Source: Streptomyces lincolnensis
GTDB taxonomy: Bacteria; Actinomycetota; Actinomycetes; Streptomycetales; Streptomycetaceae
NCBI RefSeq assembly: GCF_021173675.1
Contig: NZ_JAIHON010000015.1
Span: 184,318-248,317, forward strand
DNA: 64,000 bases
Direction: 5' to 3'
Part shown: in pieces, positions 15,431-23,310 of the stretch
How positions within the stretch are numbered: the first letter of the stretch is position 1
Layout of the letters: each line of letters opens with the position of its first letter
Program-made: the position numbers and the translations under genes
Notes under the pieces: model-generated
The model's database searches: none
Told to the model about the DNA's origin: nothing
What the model saw: only the letters and a program-made list of their open reading frames with translations

Positions 15431-17146
15431 GTGAGCACTGCACACGTGCCGCAGCAAGCACCGTCGGCGGACGCCGGAGCGCCGCCGTCACCACCGCATC
15501 CGGCCGCGCCACCGCACGCCAGCGAGGCGACCCGGCTGCTCTGCGCGGGCACCTATCTGGATTCCGGTTACCGCGACAGGGTCATCGAGGAGCTGCATCT
15601 CAACGAACAGCGGATCGTCGCGCCCTCGCTCGGCCTCGACGCGGCCCGCGTCCTCGCGCACGCCCTGCGGGCCCGCCGCCAGGAACTGCTGTGGGCCGGG
15701 CTGATCCTGTTCCTGTGGCTGATCGGGCTGCCGCTGACCGGCGGTCTGCTCGCCGGGTTCCTCATCCCCAGCCTGCTGCTCGCGATCGCCGGCTGGATCC
15801 GAGGCGGTGCGCCCGACCCGCCGGTGTACCGCCGCCTGCCCGCCTTCCTGGTCCGCTGGTACGGCCGTATCACCTTCGCGATGTTCCTGATCATCGCCGG
15901 GTTCGTCGCCTTCGGCGCGGGTGACGACGACCCGTACGGCTCCAGCTCCTACGACTCCTCGTACTACGACGACAGCTCCAGCTGGACCGACCTGATGTTC
16001 CCGGACTTCGACGGGGCGGGCGGCCTGTTCGAGCCCTGGCGGGCCTGGCTCGCCATCGGCCTCTTCGCGGTCATCGCCGCCTGTATCGCCGCGCAGCGCG
16101 GACAGTTCGCCAAGGCCATGGACGCCGAACTGTCCCCGGCGCGCTTCCCGGACGCGGCCGCCGACCCGGCGGAGCGGGCCGAGGCGCCGCGGTTCCAGCG
16201 GCTGAAGGACCGGATCCGCGTCGAGCAGCACGCGCCGCTGGTCATGTACCACGAGGCGCGGCCGTTCTGCGGGGCCGGCGAGGCCTACGAGACCTGGGTG
16301 CTCGCCGTCGAACTGCGCCCCGACCCGATGAAGAAGCAGCAGCCGCTCAGCAACCGCACGGTCCTGGAGCAGATCCGGCCGCTGCTCGAACGGCTCCGCC
16401 TGCCCGCCGAGTTCGCCGGTCACACCGTGCGCGACCGGCTGCGCTGGCTGGAGATCGACGAGTGCGTGTTCCTGCCCGCCGAGGGCCTGCGGCGGCGCGA
16501 GGAGGCGCCGTACAACCAGCAGGCCTTCGAGGAGCACCGGGCGCGCGCGGTCGAGGAGGGTGCCGAGAAGCGGCGGCACTTCCTGCGCATCCGCGTCGGC
16601 GGCTGGGAGGAGGAGCTGGTCGTCACGGTCTTCGTGCGCATCCACACCCAGGGCCGCATGCTGATGTTGGAGATCGCCCCGCACGTGCTGCTGCCGGTGC
16701 GCGAGGACTTCAAGAACGCCGACCGTACGGCGCACACCTTCCGCCACAACAGCGTGGTCGGCAAGGCCGCCTGGGCCGTCGCCCGGGTGCCCGGGTCCGC
16801 GGTGCGGTCGCTGGTCACGCTGGGCAAGGGCGCGGCGTACGCGTGGCGGGTGCTGACCGGCGGGTACGCGGGCGCGCTGCCCGACGGGCCGGCCCTGTCG
16901 GTGCGGGAGCTGGGTTCCCGGCGCGTCGGGTCCACCTTCCAGGAGATGGACGTCTCCCGCTACCTCAAGAGCGTGCAGGACCGGGTCACGCACGGCGTCA
17001 CGACCGCGCTGGCCGAATCCGGCTACCAGACCGGTGAGTTCGTCCAGAAGATCGTGAACATCAGCGGCGGTATCCACGGCGGCACCTTCGCCTTCGGCGA
17101 CCAGAACACCGTGTCCTCCTCCACCACCTCCACCACGAACTCGTAA
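15431..17146 (+). CDS. Multi-span membrane protein ending in a glycine-rich NISGGIHGG motif
   Basis: 571 residues from the GTG at 15431, preceded by GGGGGAGAC. After a Pro-rich N-terminus come hydrophobic segments ELLWAGLILFLWLIGLPLTG, FLIPSLLLAIAGWI, ITFAMFLIIAGFVAFGAG and WLAIGLFAVIAACIAAQ. Between the third and fourth is an acidic Tyr/Ser loop (YGSSSYDSSYYDDSSSW). The remaining 350 residues are a soluble domain without known catalytic motifs. The last 30 residues read NISGGIHGGTFAFGDQN followed by a Ser/Thr tail. The same motif opens the next protein, 14 bp downstream, so the two products probably interact through it. Family not recognised. Confidence 0.8.
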   Translation: MSTAHVPQQAPSADAGAPPSPPHPAAPPHASEATRLLCAGTYLDSGYRDRVIEELHLNEQRIVAPSLGLDAARVLAHALRARRQELLWAGLILFLWLIGLPLTGGLLAGFLIPSLLLAIAGWIRGGAPDPPVYRRLPAFLVRWYGRITFAMFLIIAGFVAFGAGDDDPYGSSSYDSSYYDDSSSWTDLMFPDFDGAGGLFEPWRAWLAIGLFAVIAACIAAQRGQFAKAMDAELSPARFPDAAADPAERAEAPRFQRLKDRIRVEQHAPLVMYHEARPFCGAGEAYETWVLAVELRPDPMKKQQPLSNRTVLEQIRPLLERLRLPAEFAGHTVRDRLRWLEIDECVFLPAEGLRRREEAPYNQQAFEEHRARAVEEGAEKRRHFLRIRVGGWEEELVVTVFVRIHTQGRMLMLEIAPHVLLPVREDFKNADRTAHTFRHNSVVGKAAWAVARVPGSAVRSLVTLGKGAAYAWRVLTGGYAGALPDGPALSVRELGSRRVGSTFQEMDVSRYLKSVQDRVTHGVTTALAESGYQTGEFVQKIVNISGGIHGGTFAFGDQNTVSSSTTSTTNS

Positions 17147-17160
17147 GGGACGCAGCAGCG

Positions 17161-17517
17161 ATGACGACGAACGAGCCCGGCATCAACATCAGCGGCGGCA
17201 TCCATGGCGGCACCTTCGCCATCGGCGATCACAACCGCGTCGAGAGCCACCACGGTACGGGCGTCCAGCGCGACGCCGCGGCCGAGGAACTGCTCGCCGC
17301 CGTACGGGAGCTGCGCGCCGACCTGACCCGGATGCGGGCCAGCGACGAGACCACCGCGCTGGACGAGGCGCTCGCCGAGACGGAGGACGACCTCACCCGC
17401 ACCGGCCGGGCCACGCCCACCCGCCTCGATCGGCTGCGGCAGATCCTCGGGGACTCCCAGGCCCTGGTGACCCTGGTCGCCTCGGCCGGCGCCCTGACCG
17501 GCCTGCTGGGCATGTAG
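17161..17517 (+). CDS. Small protein with the shared NISGGIHGG motif and C-terminal hydrophobic helix
   Basis: 118 residues. Residues 8-25 read NISGGIHGGTFAIGDHN, nearly identical to the C-terminal motif of the upstream protein. Then comes a charged helical region (LLAAVRELRADLTRMR ... ALAETEDDLTRTGRA) and a C-terminal hydrophobic stretch (ALVTLVASAGALTGLLGM) able to insert into a membrane. Short Gly/Asn-rich motifs of this kind, found at the end of one protein and the start of its neighbour, resemble prion-like or amyloid signalling motifs described in bacterial immune-type receptors and their effectors. That link is inference. The ATG has only a weak purine run (GACGCAGCAGCG) upstream. Confidence 0.75.
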   Translation: MTTNEPGINISGGIHGGTFAIGDHNRVESHHGTGVQRDAAAEELLAAVRELRADLTRMRASDETTALDEALAETEDDLTRTGRATPTRLDRLRQILGDSQALVTLVASAGALTGLLGM

Positions 17518-17526
17518 GGGGACGCG

Positions 17527-18870
17527 ATGAGCGGGGGAGCGCGGTACTGGAACGAGGAGACCCAGCGCTGGGAGGACGACGACGGCACGCGTGCCCTGTC
17601 GGCTCCGCCCACCACACCACCACCGCCCGCCCGGCCGGAGTTCGCGCCGGTGGACGGGGGCGCGCCGGGTGAGGGGGCGGCGGTCTCCGGCGGCTCGTCC
17701 TCCGGTGCCCCGTCCTCCGAGGTCTCGTCCTCCGGGCAAGGCGCTGAGCAGGGCGCCGGGCCGGTACCCGGAGCGGGCGGGTGGCACGGTCCCGCGGCCG
17801 GCGGCAGCGGCAGTGGGGCCTGGCCCGCGACGGAGGTGTCGGCCGGAGGGGCGACGGTCCGGGATCCGGATGCGCCGACCGGCGAGGACGGCGGGGATGG
17901 CAAGGGCGGCGGGGCGGCGGCCGGTGGCGGGGTGTGGCCTCCGGCGTCCCTGGCATCTCCGGCGTCCCCGGAGCTCCTGGCGTCCCACGGTCCCGCCCCC
18001 GGCGGTGTGCCGGGCCCCGAGGGCGGCGGGGGTGCCGCCTGGCCCGCCGCGCCCTGGCCCGGGTCGGCCTGGCCGGCCACCGACCCGGGGGCCGCGCCCG
18101 CCCCCGCGCGGGGGATGAGCCGTAGGACCGTGTGGTCCGTGCTGATCGGGGCCGCCGCTGTCGGGGTCGCCGTGAGTCTGGTGCTGACGCTGGTGGTCGG
18201 GTCCGGGGACGACAAGAAGGACGACGCCGCGGTCACGGCGAGTTCGTCGCCGCCGGTGGACGTCTCGCGGCAGGGCGAGCCGGACGGGTCGCCGACGCCC
18301 ACCGAGGAGACGCCCTCGCCCAGCCCCACCAGCCCGGACGTCCCCACGGGATACGAGCTGTTCGAGGACCCCGAGGGCTTCCGGATAGTCCGGCCGCAGG
18401 GCTGGACGCGCAGCACGGTGGATTCGCAGTACGGGATCGCCGTGGTCAACTACCGCAGCGCGGACAGCACCCGGCGGCTCCAGGTGTACCAGGTCGCGGA
18501 GGAGTCCCCGGAGGCCTCGTTCGACCTGTATCTGTCCGACGAGACCGCCAAGCCGGACGGCTTCGAGCAACTGTCCCTGGACACTCTCGACGGCTCCGCG
18601 ACCGGTGACGGCTCCGCGACGGGTGACGGCTCCGCGACCGGTTTCCAAGGAGCCCGCCTGGAGTACCTGGCCGACCGCATCAGGAACGAGCCCGACGTCG
18701 GCACCTGGCACGTCTACGACGTGCGTTTCGTCGCCCAGGACGGATTCATCTACGCGATCGCGGCGTACGGTCCCGACGCGAACGGCGGGGAGGACGAGCT
18801 GGACCTCGTCACCACCGCCCTGGACGGCTTCTGCGCCCCCTACGCCTGCGATCCGGCGTCGATCGACTGA
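17527..18870 (+). CDS. Single-span membrane protein with large disordered cytosolic arm and outer domain
   Basis: 447 residues, 9 bp after the previous stop, so third gene of the operon. It opens with ARYWNEETQRWED, then about 175 residues rich in Gly, Ala, Pro and Ser. A single membrane helix (TVWSVLIGAAAVGVAVSLVL) follows, a Ser/Pro/Thr outer linker, and a domain of about 170 residues beginning GYELFEDPEGFRIVRP. That domain resembles the outer modules seen on some actinobacterial Ser/Thr kinases and lipoproteins. Three in-frame copies of a GSATGD-like unit (about 18591-18640) interrupt this domain. No enzyme motif is visible. It may be a surface sensor for the two upstream proteins. Confidence 0.75.
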   Translation: MSGGARYWNEETQRWEDDDGTRALSAPPTTPPPPARPEFAPVDGGAPGEGAAVSGGSSSGAPSSEVSSSGQGAEQGAGPVPGAGGWHGPAAGGSGSGAWPATEVSAGGATVRDPDAPTGEDGGDGKGGGAAAGGGVWPPASLASPASPELLASHGPAPGGVPGPEGGGGAAWPAAPWPGSAWPATDPGAAPAPARGMSRRTVWSVLIGAAAVGVAVSLVLTLVVGSGDDKKDDAAVTASSSPPVDVSRQGEPDGSPTPTEETPSPSPTSPDVPTGYELFEDPEGFRIVRPQGWTRSTVDSQYGIAVVNYRSADSTRRLQVYQVAEESPEASFDLYLSDETAKPDGFEQLSLDTLDGSATGDGSATGDGSATGFQGARLEYLADRIRNEPDVGTWHVYDVRFVAQDGFIYAIAAYGPDANGGEDELDLVTTALDGFCAPYACDPASID

Positions 18871-18960
18871 CCGGGGCATGATCCGCACCGCCCACCCTTC
18901 CTGGCGTACTTTTCACCCCATTTGCCCGCATGTTCAGTGACTCAGCGCACTTTCGGCCCG

Positions 18961-18976
18961 GATTGCGCATGCAATC
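18961..18976. promoter_or_regulatory. Inverted repeat GATTGC-GCAT-GCAATC upstream of the betaine operon
   Basis: Perfect 6-bp arms around a 4-nt spacer, 104 bp before the aldehyde dehydrogenase ATG, in a 194-bp gap that must contain the operon promoter. Candidate operator. Confidence 0.4.
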
Positions 18977-19010
18977 GGGGGGTGGGGGCAGGCGCTCACG
19001 GTCCCGCTGA

Positions 19011-19026
19011 GTCACACGCGTGTGAC
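19011..19026. promoter_or_regulatory. 16-bp perfect palindrome upstream of the betaine operon
   Basis: GTCACACGCGTGTGAC is fully self-complementary and lies 38 bp before the ATG at 19065. Its place, symmetry and lack of a U-run fit a dimeric repressor site. The regulator is not in the window as far as I can tell. Confidence 0.5.
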
Positions 19027-19064
19027 ACAGGGGTACTGAACAGGAACGGAAGGCAATACCGATC

Positions 19065-20603
19065 ATGGCGGACACACCAGGACTCCCGGCAGAACTCCCG
19101 GCGCGGAAGACCATCCACGTGGACGGGGAGTGGCGCGCGGCCACCTCCGGAGCCACGCGCGAGATCCTCGACCCCGCGGACGCCCTGCCGTTCGCCCTGG
19201 TCGCGGAGGGTGACGAGAAGGACACCGACCTGGCGGTCGCGGCGGCCCGGCGGGCCTTCGACGGCGGCCAGGGCGTCTGGCCGCTCACCCCGGTCGCCGA
19301 GCGCGCCGCGCTGCTGCGCCGCGTCGCCGATCTCCTCGTACGCGACCGCGAAGAACTCGGGCTCCTGGAGAGCCGGGACGCGGGCAAGACCGTCGAGGAG
19401 GGCCGCGTCGACATCGACTGCGTCGCCGACGCCTTCCGCTACTTCGCCGACCTCGTGGCGGGCGAGGCGCCGGGCCGGGTCGTCGACGCCGGCTCACCCG
19501 ACATCCACAGCGTCGTGGTCCACGAGCCGCTCGGCGTCTGCGCGCTGATCACGCCCTGGAACTACCCCCTCCTCCAGGCGAGTTGGAAGATCGCGCCCGC
19601 GCTCGCGGCCGGCAACACCTTCGTGGTCAAGCCGAGCGAGATCACCCCGCTGACGACCGTCGCGCTCATCGACCTGCTCGCCGAGGCCGGTCTCCCCGCC
19701 GGCGTGGCGAACATCGTCACCGGTCCCGGCCACTCGGTCGGCGCCCGGCTCTCCGAGCACCCCGACGTCGACCTCGTCTCCTTCACCGGCGGCCTGATCA
19801 GCGGCACGAAGGTGGCGCAGGCCGCCGCCCCGACCGTGAAGAAGGTCGCCCTCGAACTCGGCGGCAAGAACCCCAACGTCGTCTTCGCCGACTCCTGCGC
19901 CACCGAGGAGGGCTTCGACACCGCCGTCGACCAGGCCCTCAACGCCGGCTTCATCCACAGCGGCCAGGTCTGCTCGGCCGGCGCCCGGCTCATCGTCGAG
20001 GAGTCGATCCGGGAGCGCTTCGTCGCCGAACTCGCCCGCCGGGCCGAGCGGATCCGCCTCGGCCGTGGCACCGCCGACGGCGTGGAGTGCGGCCCGCTCG
20101 TCTCCGAGCAGCAGCGCTCCAAGGTCGAGGCGTACGTCGACTCCGCGCTCAAGGAGGGCGCGGTGCTGCGCTCCGGCGGCAAGCGGCCCGAGCCGTCCCC
20201 GGAGCGGCCGGAGCACGGCTACTTCTACGAGCCGACCGTCCTCGACCACTGCCACCGCGAGATGCGCGTCGTACGGGAGGAGGTCTTCGGGCCGGTCCTC
20301 ACCGTCGAGACCTTCCGTACCGAGGACGAGGCGATCGCCCTCGCCAACGACACCGAGTACGGCCTCGCCGGGGCCGTCTGGACCGCCGACGCCGGGCGGG
20401 CCCGCAGGGTCGCGGGCCGACTGCGCCACGGCACCGTCTGGATCAACGACTTCCACCCCTACCTCCCGCAGGCGGAGTGGGGCGGCTTCGGAAAGAGCGG
20501 GGTGGGCCGTGAGCTCGGCCCCGCCGGACTCGCCGAGTACCGCGAGACCAAGCACGTCTACCAGAACCTCGCCCCGAAGCCCGTCCGCTGGTTCGCCGGC
20601 TGA
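19065..20603 (+). CDS. NAD(P)-dependent aldehyde dehydrogenase, betaine-aldehyde type
   Basis: 512 residues of the ALDH superfamily. It would oxidise betaine aldehyde to glycine betaine, given the neighbours. Motifs: ITPWNYPLLQASWKIAPALA, FVVKPSEITPL, the catalytic Glu in ALELGGKNPNVVFAD, the catalytic Cys in SGQVCSAGARL, and EVFGPVLTVETF near the C-terminus. It is the first gene of a five-gene plus-strand run; the next gene begins 53 bp later. Two palindromes upstream may control the run. Substrate is inferred from context, since ALDHs of this clade are sequence-similar across substrates. Confidence 0.9.
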   Translation: MADTPGLPAELPARKTIHVDGEWRAATSGATREILDPADALPFALVAEGDEKDTDLAVAAARRAFDGGQGVWPLTPVAERAALLRRVADLLVRDREELGLLESRDAGKTVEEGRVDIDCVADAFRYFADLVAGEAPGRVVDAGSPDIHSVVVHEPLGVCALITPWNYPLLQASWKIAPALAAGNTFVVKPSEITPLTTVALIDLLAEAGLPAGVANIVTGPGHSVGARLSEHPDVDLVSFTGGLISGTKVAQAAAPTVKKVALELGGKNPNVVFADSCATEEGFDTAVDQALNAGFIHSGQVCSAGARLIVEESIRERFVAELARRAERIRLGRGTADGVECGPLVSEQQRSKVEAYVDSALKEGAVLRSGGKRPEPSPERPEHGYFYEPTVLDHCHREMRVVREEVFGPVLTVETFRTEDEAIALANDTEYGLAGAVWTADAGRARRVAGRLRHGTVWINDFHPYLPQAEWGGFGKSGVGRELGPAGLAEYRETKHVYQNLAPKPVRWFAG

Positions 20604-20656
20604 CCCGGCCCGACCCACGACCTCTTCTCCCCTCGCACGCCCCCAGGAGTACCCCC

Positions 20657-22180
20657 ATGCCTGAGCACGAATACGACTATGTCGTGGTCGGCGGCGGCAC
20701 CGCCGGCTCCGTCATCGCCTCCCGCCTCACCGAGAACCCCGACGTCACCGTCGCCGTCATCGAGGGCGGCCCGAGCGACGTCGGCCGGGACGACGTCCTG
20801 ACCCTGCGCCGCTGGATGGGCCTGCTCGGCGGCGAGCTGGACTACGACTACCCCACCACCGAGCAGCCACGCGGCAACTCCCACATCCGGCACAGCCGCG
20901 CCCGCGTCCTCGGCGGCTGCTCCTCGCACAACACCCTCATCGCCTTCAAGCCGCTGCCGTCCGACTGGGACGAGTGGGAGGCGGCCGGCGCCCGGGGCTG
21001 GGGCGCGGTGCCGATGGAGGCGTACTTCGCCCGGCTGAAGAACAACATCGTCGCCGTCGACGAGAAGGACCGCAACGCCATCGCCCGCGACTTCGTCGAC
21101 GCGGCCCAGAAGGCGCTGGACGTGCCCCGGATCGAGGGCTTCAACAAGAAGCCGTTCAACGACGGCGTCGGCTTCTTCGACCTCGCCTACCACCCGGAGA
21201 ACAACAAGCGCTCCTCGGCGTCCGTGGCCTACCTCCACCCGGTGATGGACGAACGGGCCAACCTGACGATCCTGCTGGAGACCTGGGCGTACAAGCTCCA
21301 GCTCGACGGCACCCGCGCCGAGGGCGTGCACGTACGCGCCAAGGACGGCGAGGAGTTCGTCGTACGGGCCCGGCGCGAGGTCCTGCTGTGCGCCGGCGCC
21401 GTCGACTCGCCCCGGCTGCTGCTGCACTCGGGCATCGGTCCGAAGGAGGACCTCGCCGAGCTGGGCATCCCCGTCGTGCACGACCTGCCGGGTGTCGGCG
21501 AGAACCTCCTCGACCACCCCGAGTCGGTGATCGTCTGGGAGACCCACGGACCCATCCCCGAGAACTCCGCGATGGACTCCGACGCGGGCCTGTTCGTGCG
21601 GCGTGACCCCGACCACGCGGGGCCCGACCTGATGTTCCACTTCTACCAGATCCCGTTCACGGACAATCCGGAGCGACTGGGCTACGAGCGGCCCGAGTTC
21701 GGTGTCTCGATGACCCCCAACATCCCCAAGCCCAAGAGCCGCGGCCGGCTGTACCTGACCAGTGCCGACCCGTCGGTCAAGCCGGCCCTGGACTTCCGGT
21801 ACTTCACCGACGAGGACGACCACGACGGCCGCACCCTCGTCGACGGCATCCGCATCGCCCGCGAGATCGCCAAGGCCGAACCGCTCGCCGGCTGGCTCAA
21901 GCGCGAGGTGGCCCCCGGCCCCGAGGTCACGGGCGACGAGGAGCTGAGCGAGTACGCCCGCAAGGTCGCGCACACCGTCTACCACCCGGCCGGCACCTGC
22001 AAGATGGGCGCCGCCGACGACGAAATGGCCGTCGTGGACCCGGAGTTGAGGATCCGCGGCCTGGACGGCATCCGGATCGCCGATGCCTCCGTGTTCCCGA
22101 CCATGACCGCGGTGAACCCGATGATCGGAGTGCTCATGGTCGGTGAGAAGGCTGTCGACCTGATCGGAGGCGATGCGTGA
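20657..22180 (+). CDS. GMC oxidoreductase, choline oxidase/dehydrogenase-like
   Basis: 507 residues. FAD-binding GMC flavoenzyme that would oxidise choline to betaine aldehyde. The ADP-binding motif is YVVVGGGTAGSVIASRL, and the C-terminal active-site region is HTVYHPAGTCKMG with His, followed by ADASVFPTMTAVNP with Asn. The segment ARVLGGCSSHN and RRWMGLLGGELDYDYP match the soluble Arthrobacter choline oxidase more closely than membrane BetA, including the His of SSHN to which FAD is covalently bound in that enzyme. If the match holds, it uses oxygen and makes hydrogen peroxide. The stop overlaps the GTG/ATG of the ABC ATPase gene. Confidence 0.88.
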   Translation: MPEHEYDYVVVGGGTAGSVIASRLTENPDVTVAVIEGGPSDVGRDDVLTLRRWMGLLGGELDYDYPTTEQPRGNSHIRHSRARVLGGCSSHNTLIAFKPLPSDWDEWEAAGARGWGAVPMEAYFARLKNNIVAVDEKDRNAIARDFVDAAQKALDVPRIEGFNKKPFNDGVGFFDLAYHPENNKRSSASVAYLHPVMDERANLTILLETWAYKLQLDGTRAEGVHVRAKDGEEFVVRARREVLLCAGAVDSPRLLLHSGIGPKEDLAELGIPVVHDLPGVGENLLDHPESVIVWETHGPIPENSAMDSDAGLFVRRDPDHAGPDLMFHFYQIPFTDNPERLGYERPEFGVSMTPNIPKPKSRGRLYLTSADPSVKPALDFRYFTDEDDHDGRTLVDGIRIAREIAKAEPLAGWLKREVAPGPEVTGDEELSEYARKVAHTVYHPAGTCKMGAADDEMAVVDPELRIRGLDGIRIADASVFPTMTAVNPMIGVLMVGEKAVDLIGGDA

Positions 22181-23310
22181 TGAGTACGACCACCGAACTG
22201 ACGCCGCCGGGCGCGGACAGGACCGAGGACACCGCCGTCTTCTCCGTCCAGGGCCTGTGGAAGGTCTTCGGCCCCAAGGCGGAACGCGTCCCGGCCGACC
22301 CCGAACTCGCCGCGCTCGCCCCCACCGAACTGCGCGAACGCACCGGCTGCACCGCCGCCGTCCGGGACGTCTCCTTCGACGTGCGCAAGGGCGAGGTCTT
22401 CGTCGTCATGGGCCTGTCCGGCTCCGGCAAGTCCACCCTCGTGCGCTGTCTGACCCGGCTGATCGAGCCGACCTCCGGCGCCGTCGTGATCGACGGCGAG
22501 GACGTGCTCGCCATGGACAAGACCCGGCTGCGCGAACTGCGCCGGAACCGCGCCTCCATGGTCTTCCAGCACTTCGGCCTGCTCCCGCACCGCACGGTCC
22601 TCGACAACGTCGCCTACGGCCTGGAGATCCAGGGCGTCGGCAGGTCCGAACGCCGCGAACGGGCCGCCCAGGTCGTCAAGAAGGTCGGCCTGGAGGGCAT
22701 GGAGCAGCGCAAGCCCGGCCAGCTCTCCGGCGGCCAGCAGCAGCGCGTCGGACTGGCCCGCGCGCTCGCCGTCGACCCCGAGGTCCTGCTCTTCGACGAA
22801 CCGTTCAGCGCCCTCGACCCGCTGATCCGCCGCGACATGCAGGAGGAGGTCGTCCGCCTGCACCGCGACGAGGGCCGCACCATGGTCTTCATCACCCACG
22901 ACCTCAGCGAGGCCCTGCGCCTGGGCGACCGCATCGCCCTGATGCGCGACGGCGAGATCGTGCAGCTCGGCACGCCCGAGGAGATCGTCGGCTCGCCCGC
23001 CAACGACTACGTGCGCGACTTCGTCCGTGACGTGCCGCGCGCCGACGTCATGAGCGTGCGCACCGCCATGCGGCCCGCCGAGGACGGCGAGGCGACCAGA
23101 GGCGCGTCCGTCGCCCCCGACACCACCGTCTCCGAGGCCATCGAGGCCGTCGCCCGCACCGGCTCCCCGGTGCGCGTCATGGACGACGGCCGCTGCCTGG
23201 GCGTCGTCGACCACGAGCGGCTGCTCGGTGTCGTCGCCGGGGTGACCGGCCCCCGGAAGGGAACCACCGCAGGCCCCCGGAAGGAAACCACCGGCGAGGT
23301 GGTCGCCTGA
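22177..23310 (+). CDS. ABC transporter ATP-binding protein for glycine betaine/choline
   Basis: 377 residues of the ProV/OpuAA type. Walker A GLSGSGKST, signature LSGGQQQRVGLARAL, Walker B LLFDEPFSALD, H-loop VFITHDLSE. The front end WKVFGPKAE is typical of the betaine ATPases. After the ATPase domain the C-terminal 90 residues carry one CBS-like segment (SEAIEAVARTGSPVRVMDDG) rather than the usual two full CBS domains, so osmotic gating may be reduced. The start is GTG 22177 or ATG 22180, overlapping the upstream stop; its own stop overlaps the permease ATG in TGATG. Tight coupling implies one transporter complex. Confidence 0.93.
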   Translation: MMSTTTELTPPGADRTEDTAVFSVQGLWKVFGPKAERVPADPELAALAPTELRERTGCTAAVRDVSFDVRKGEVFVVMGLSGSGKSTLVRCLTRLIEPTSGAVVIDGEDVLAMDKTRLRELRRNRASMVFQHFGLLPHRTVLDNVAYGLEIQGVGRSERRERAAQVVKKVGLEGMEQRKPGQLSGGQQQRVGLARALAVDPEVLLFDEPFSALDPLIRRDMQEEVVRLHRDEGRTMVFITHDLSEALRLGDRIALMRDGEIVQLGTPEEIVGSPANDYVRDFVRDVPRADVMSVRTAMRPAEDGEATRGASVAPDTTVSEAIEAVARTGSPVRVMDDGRCLGVVDHERLLGVVAGVTGPRKGTTAGPRKETTGEVVA

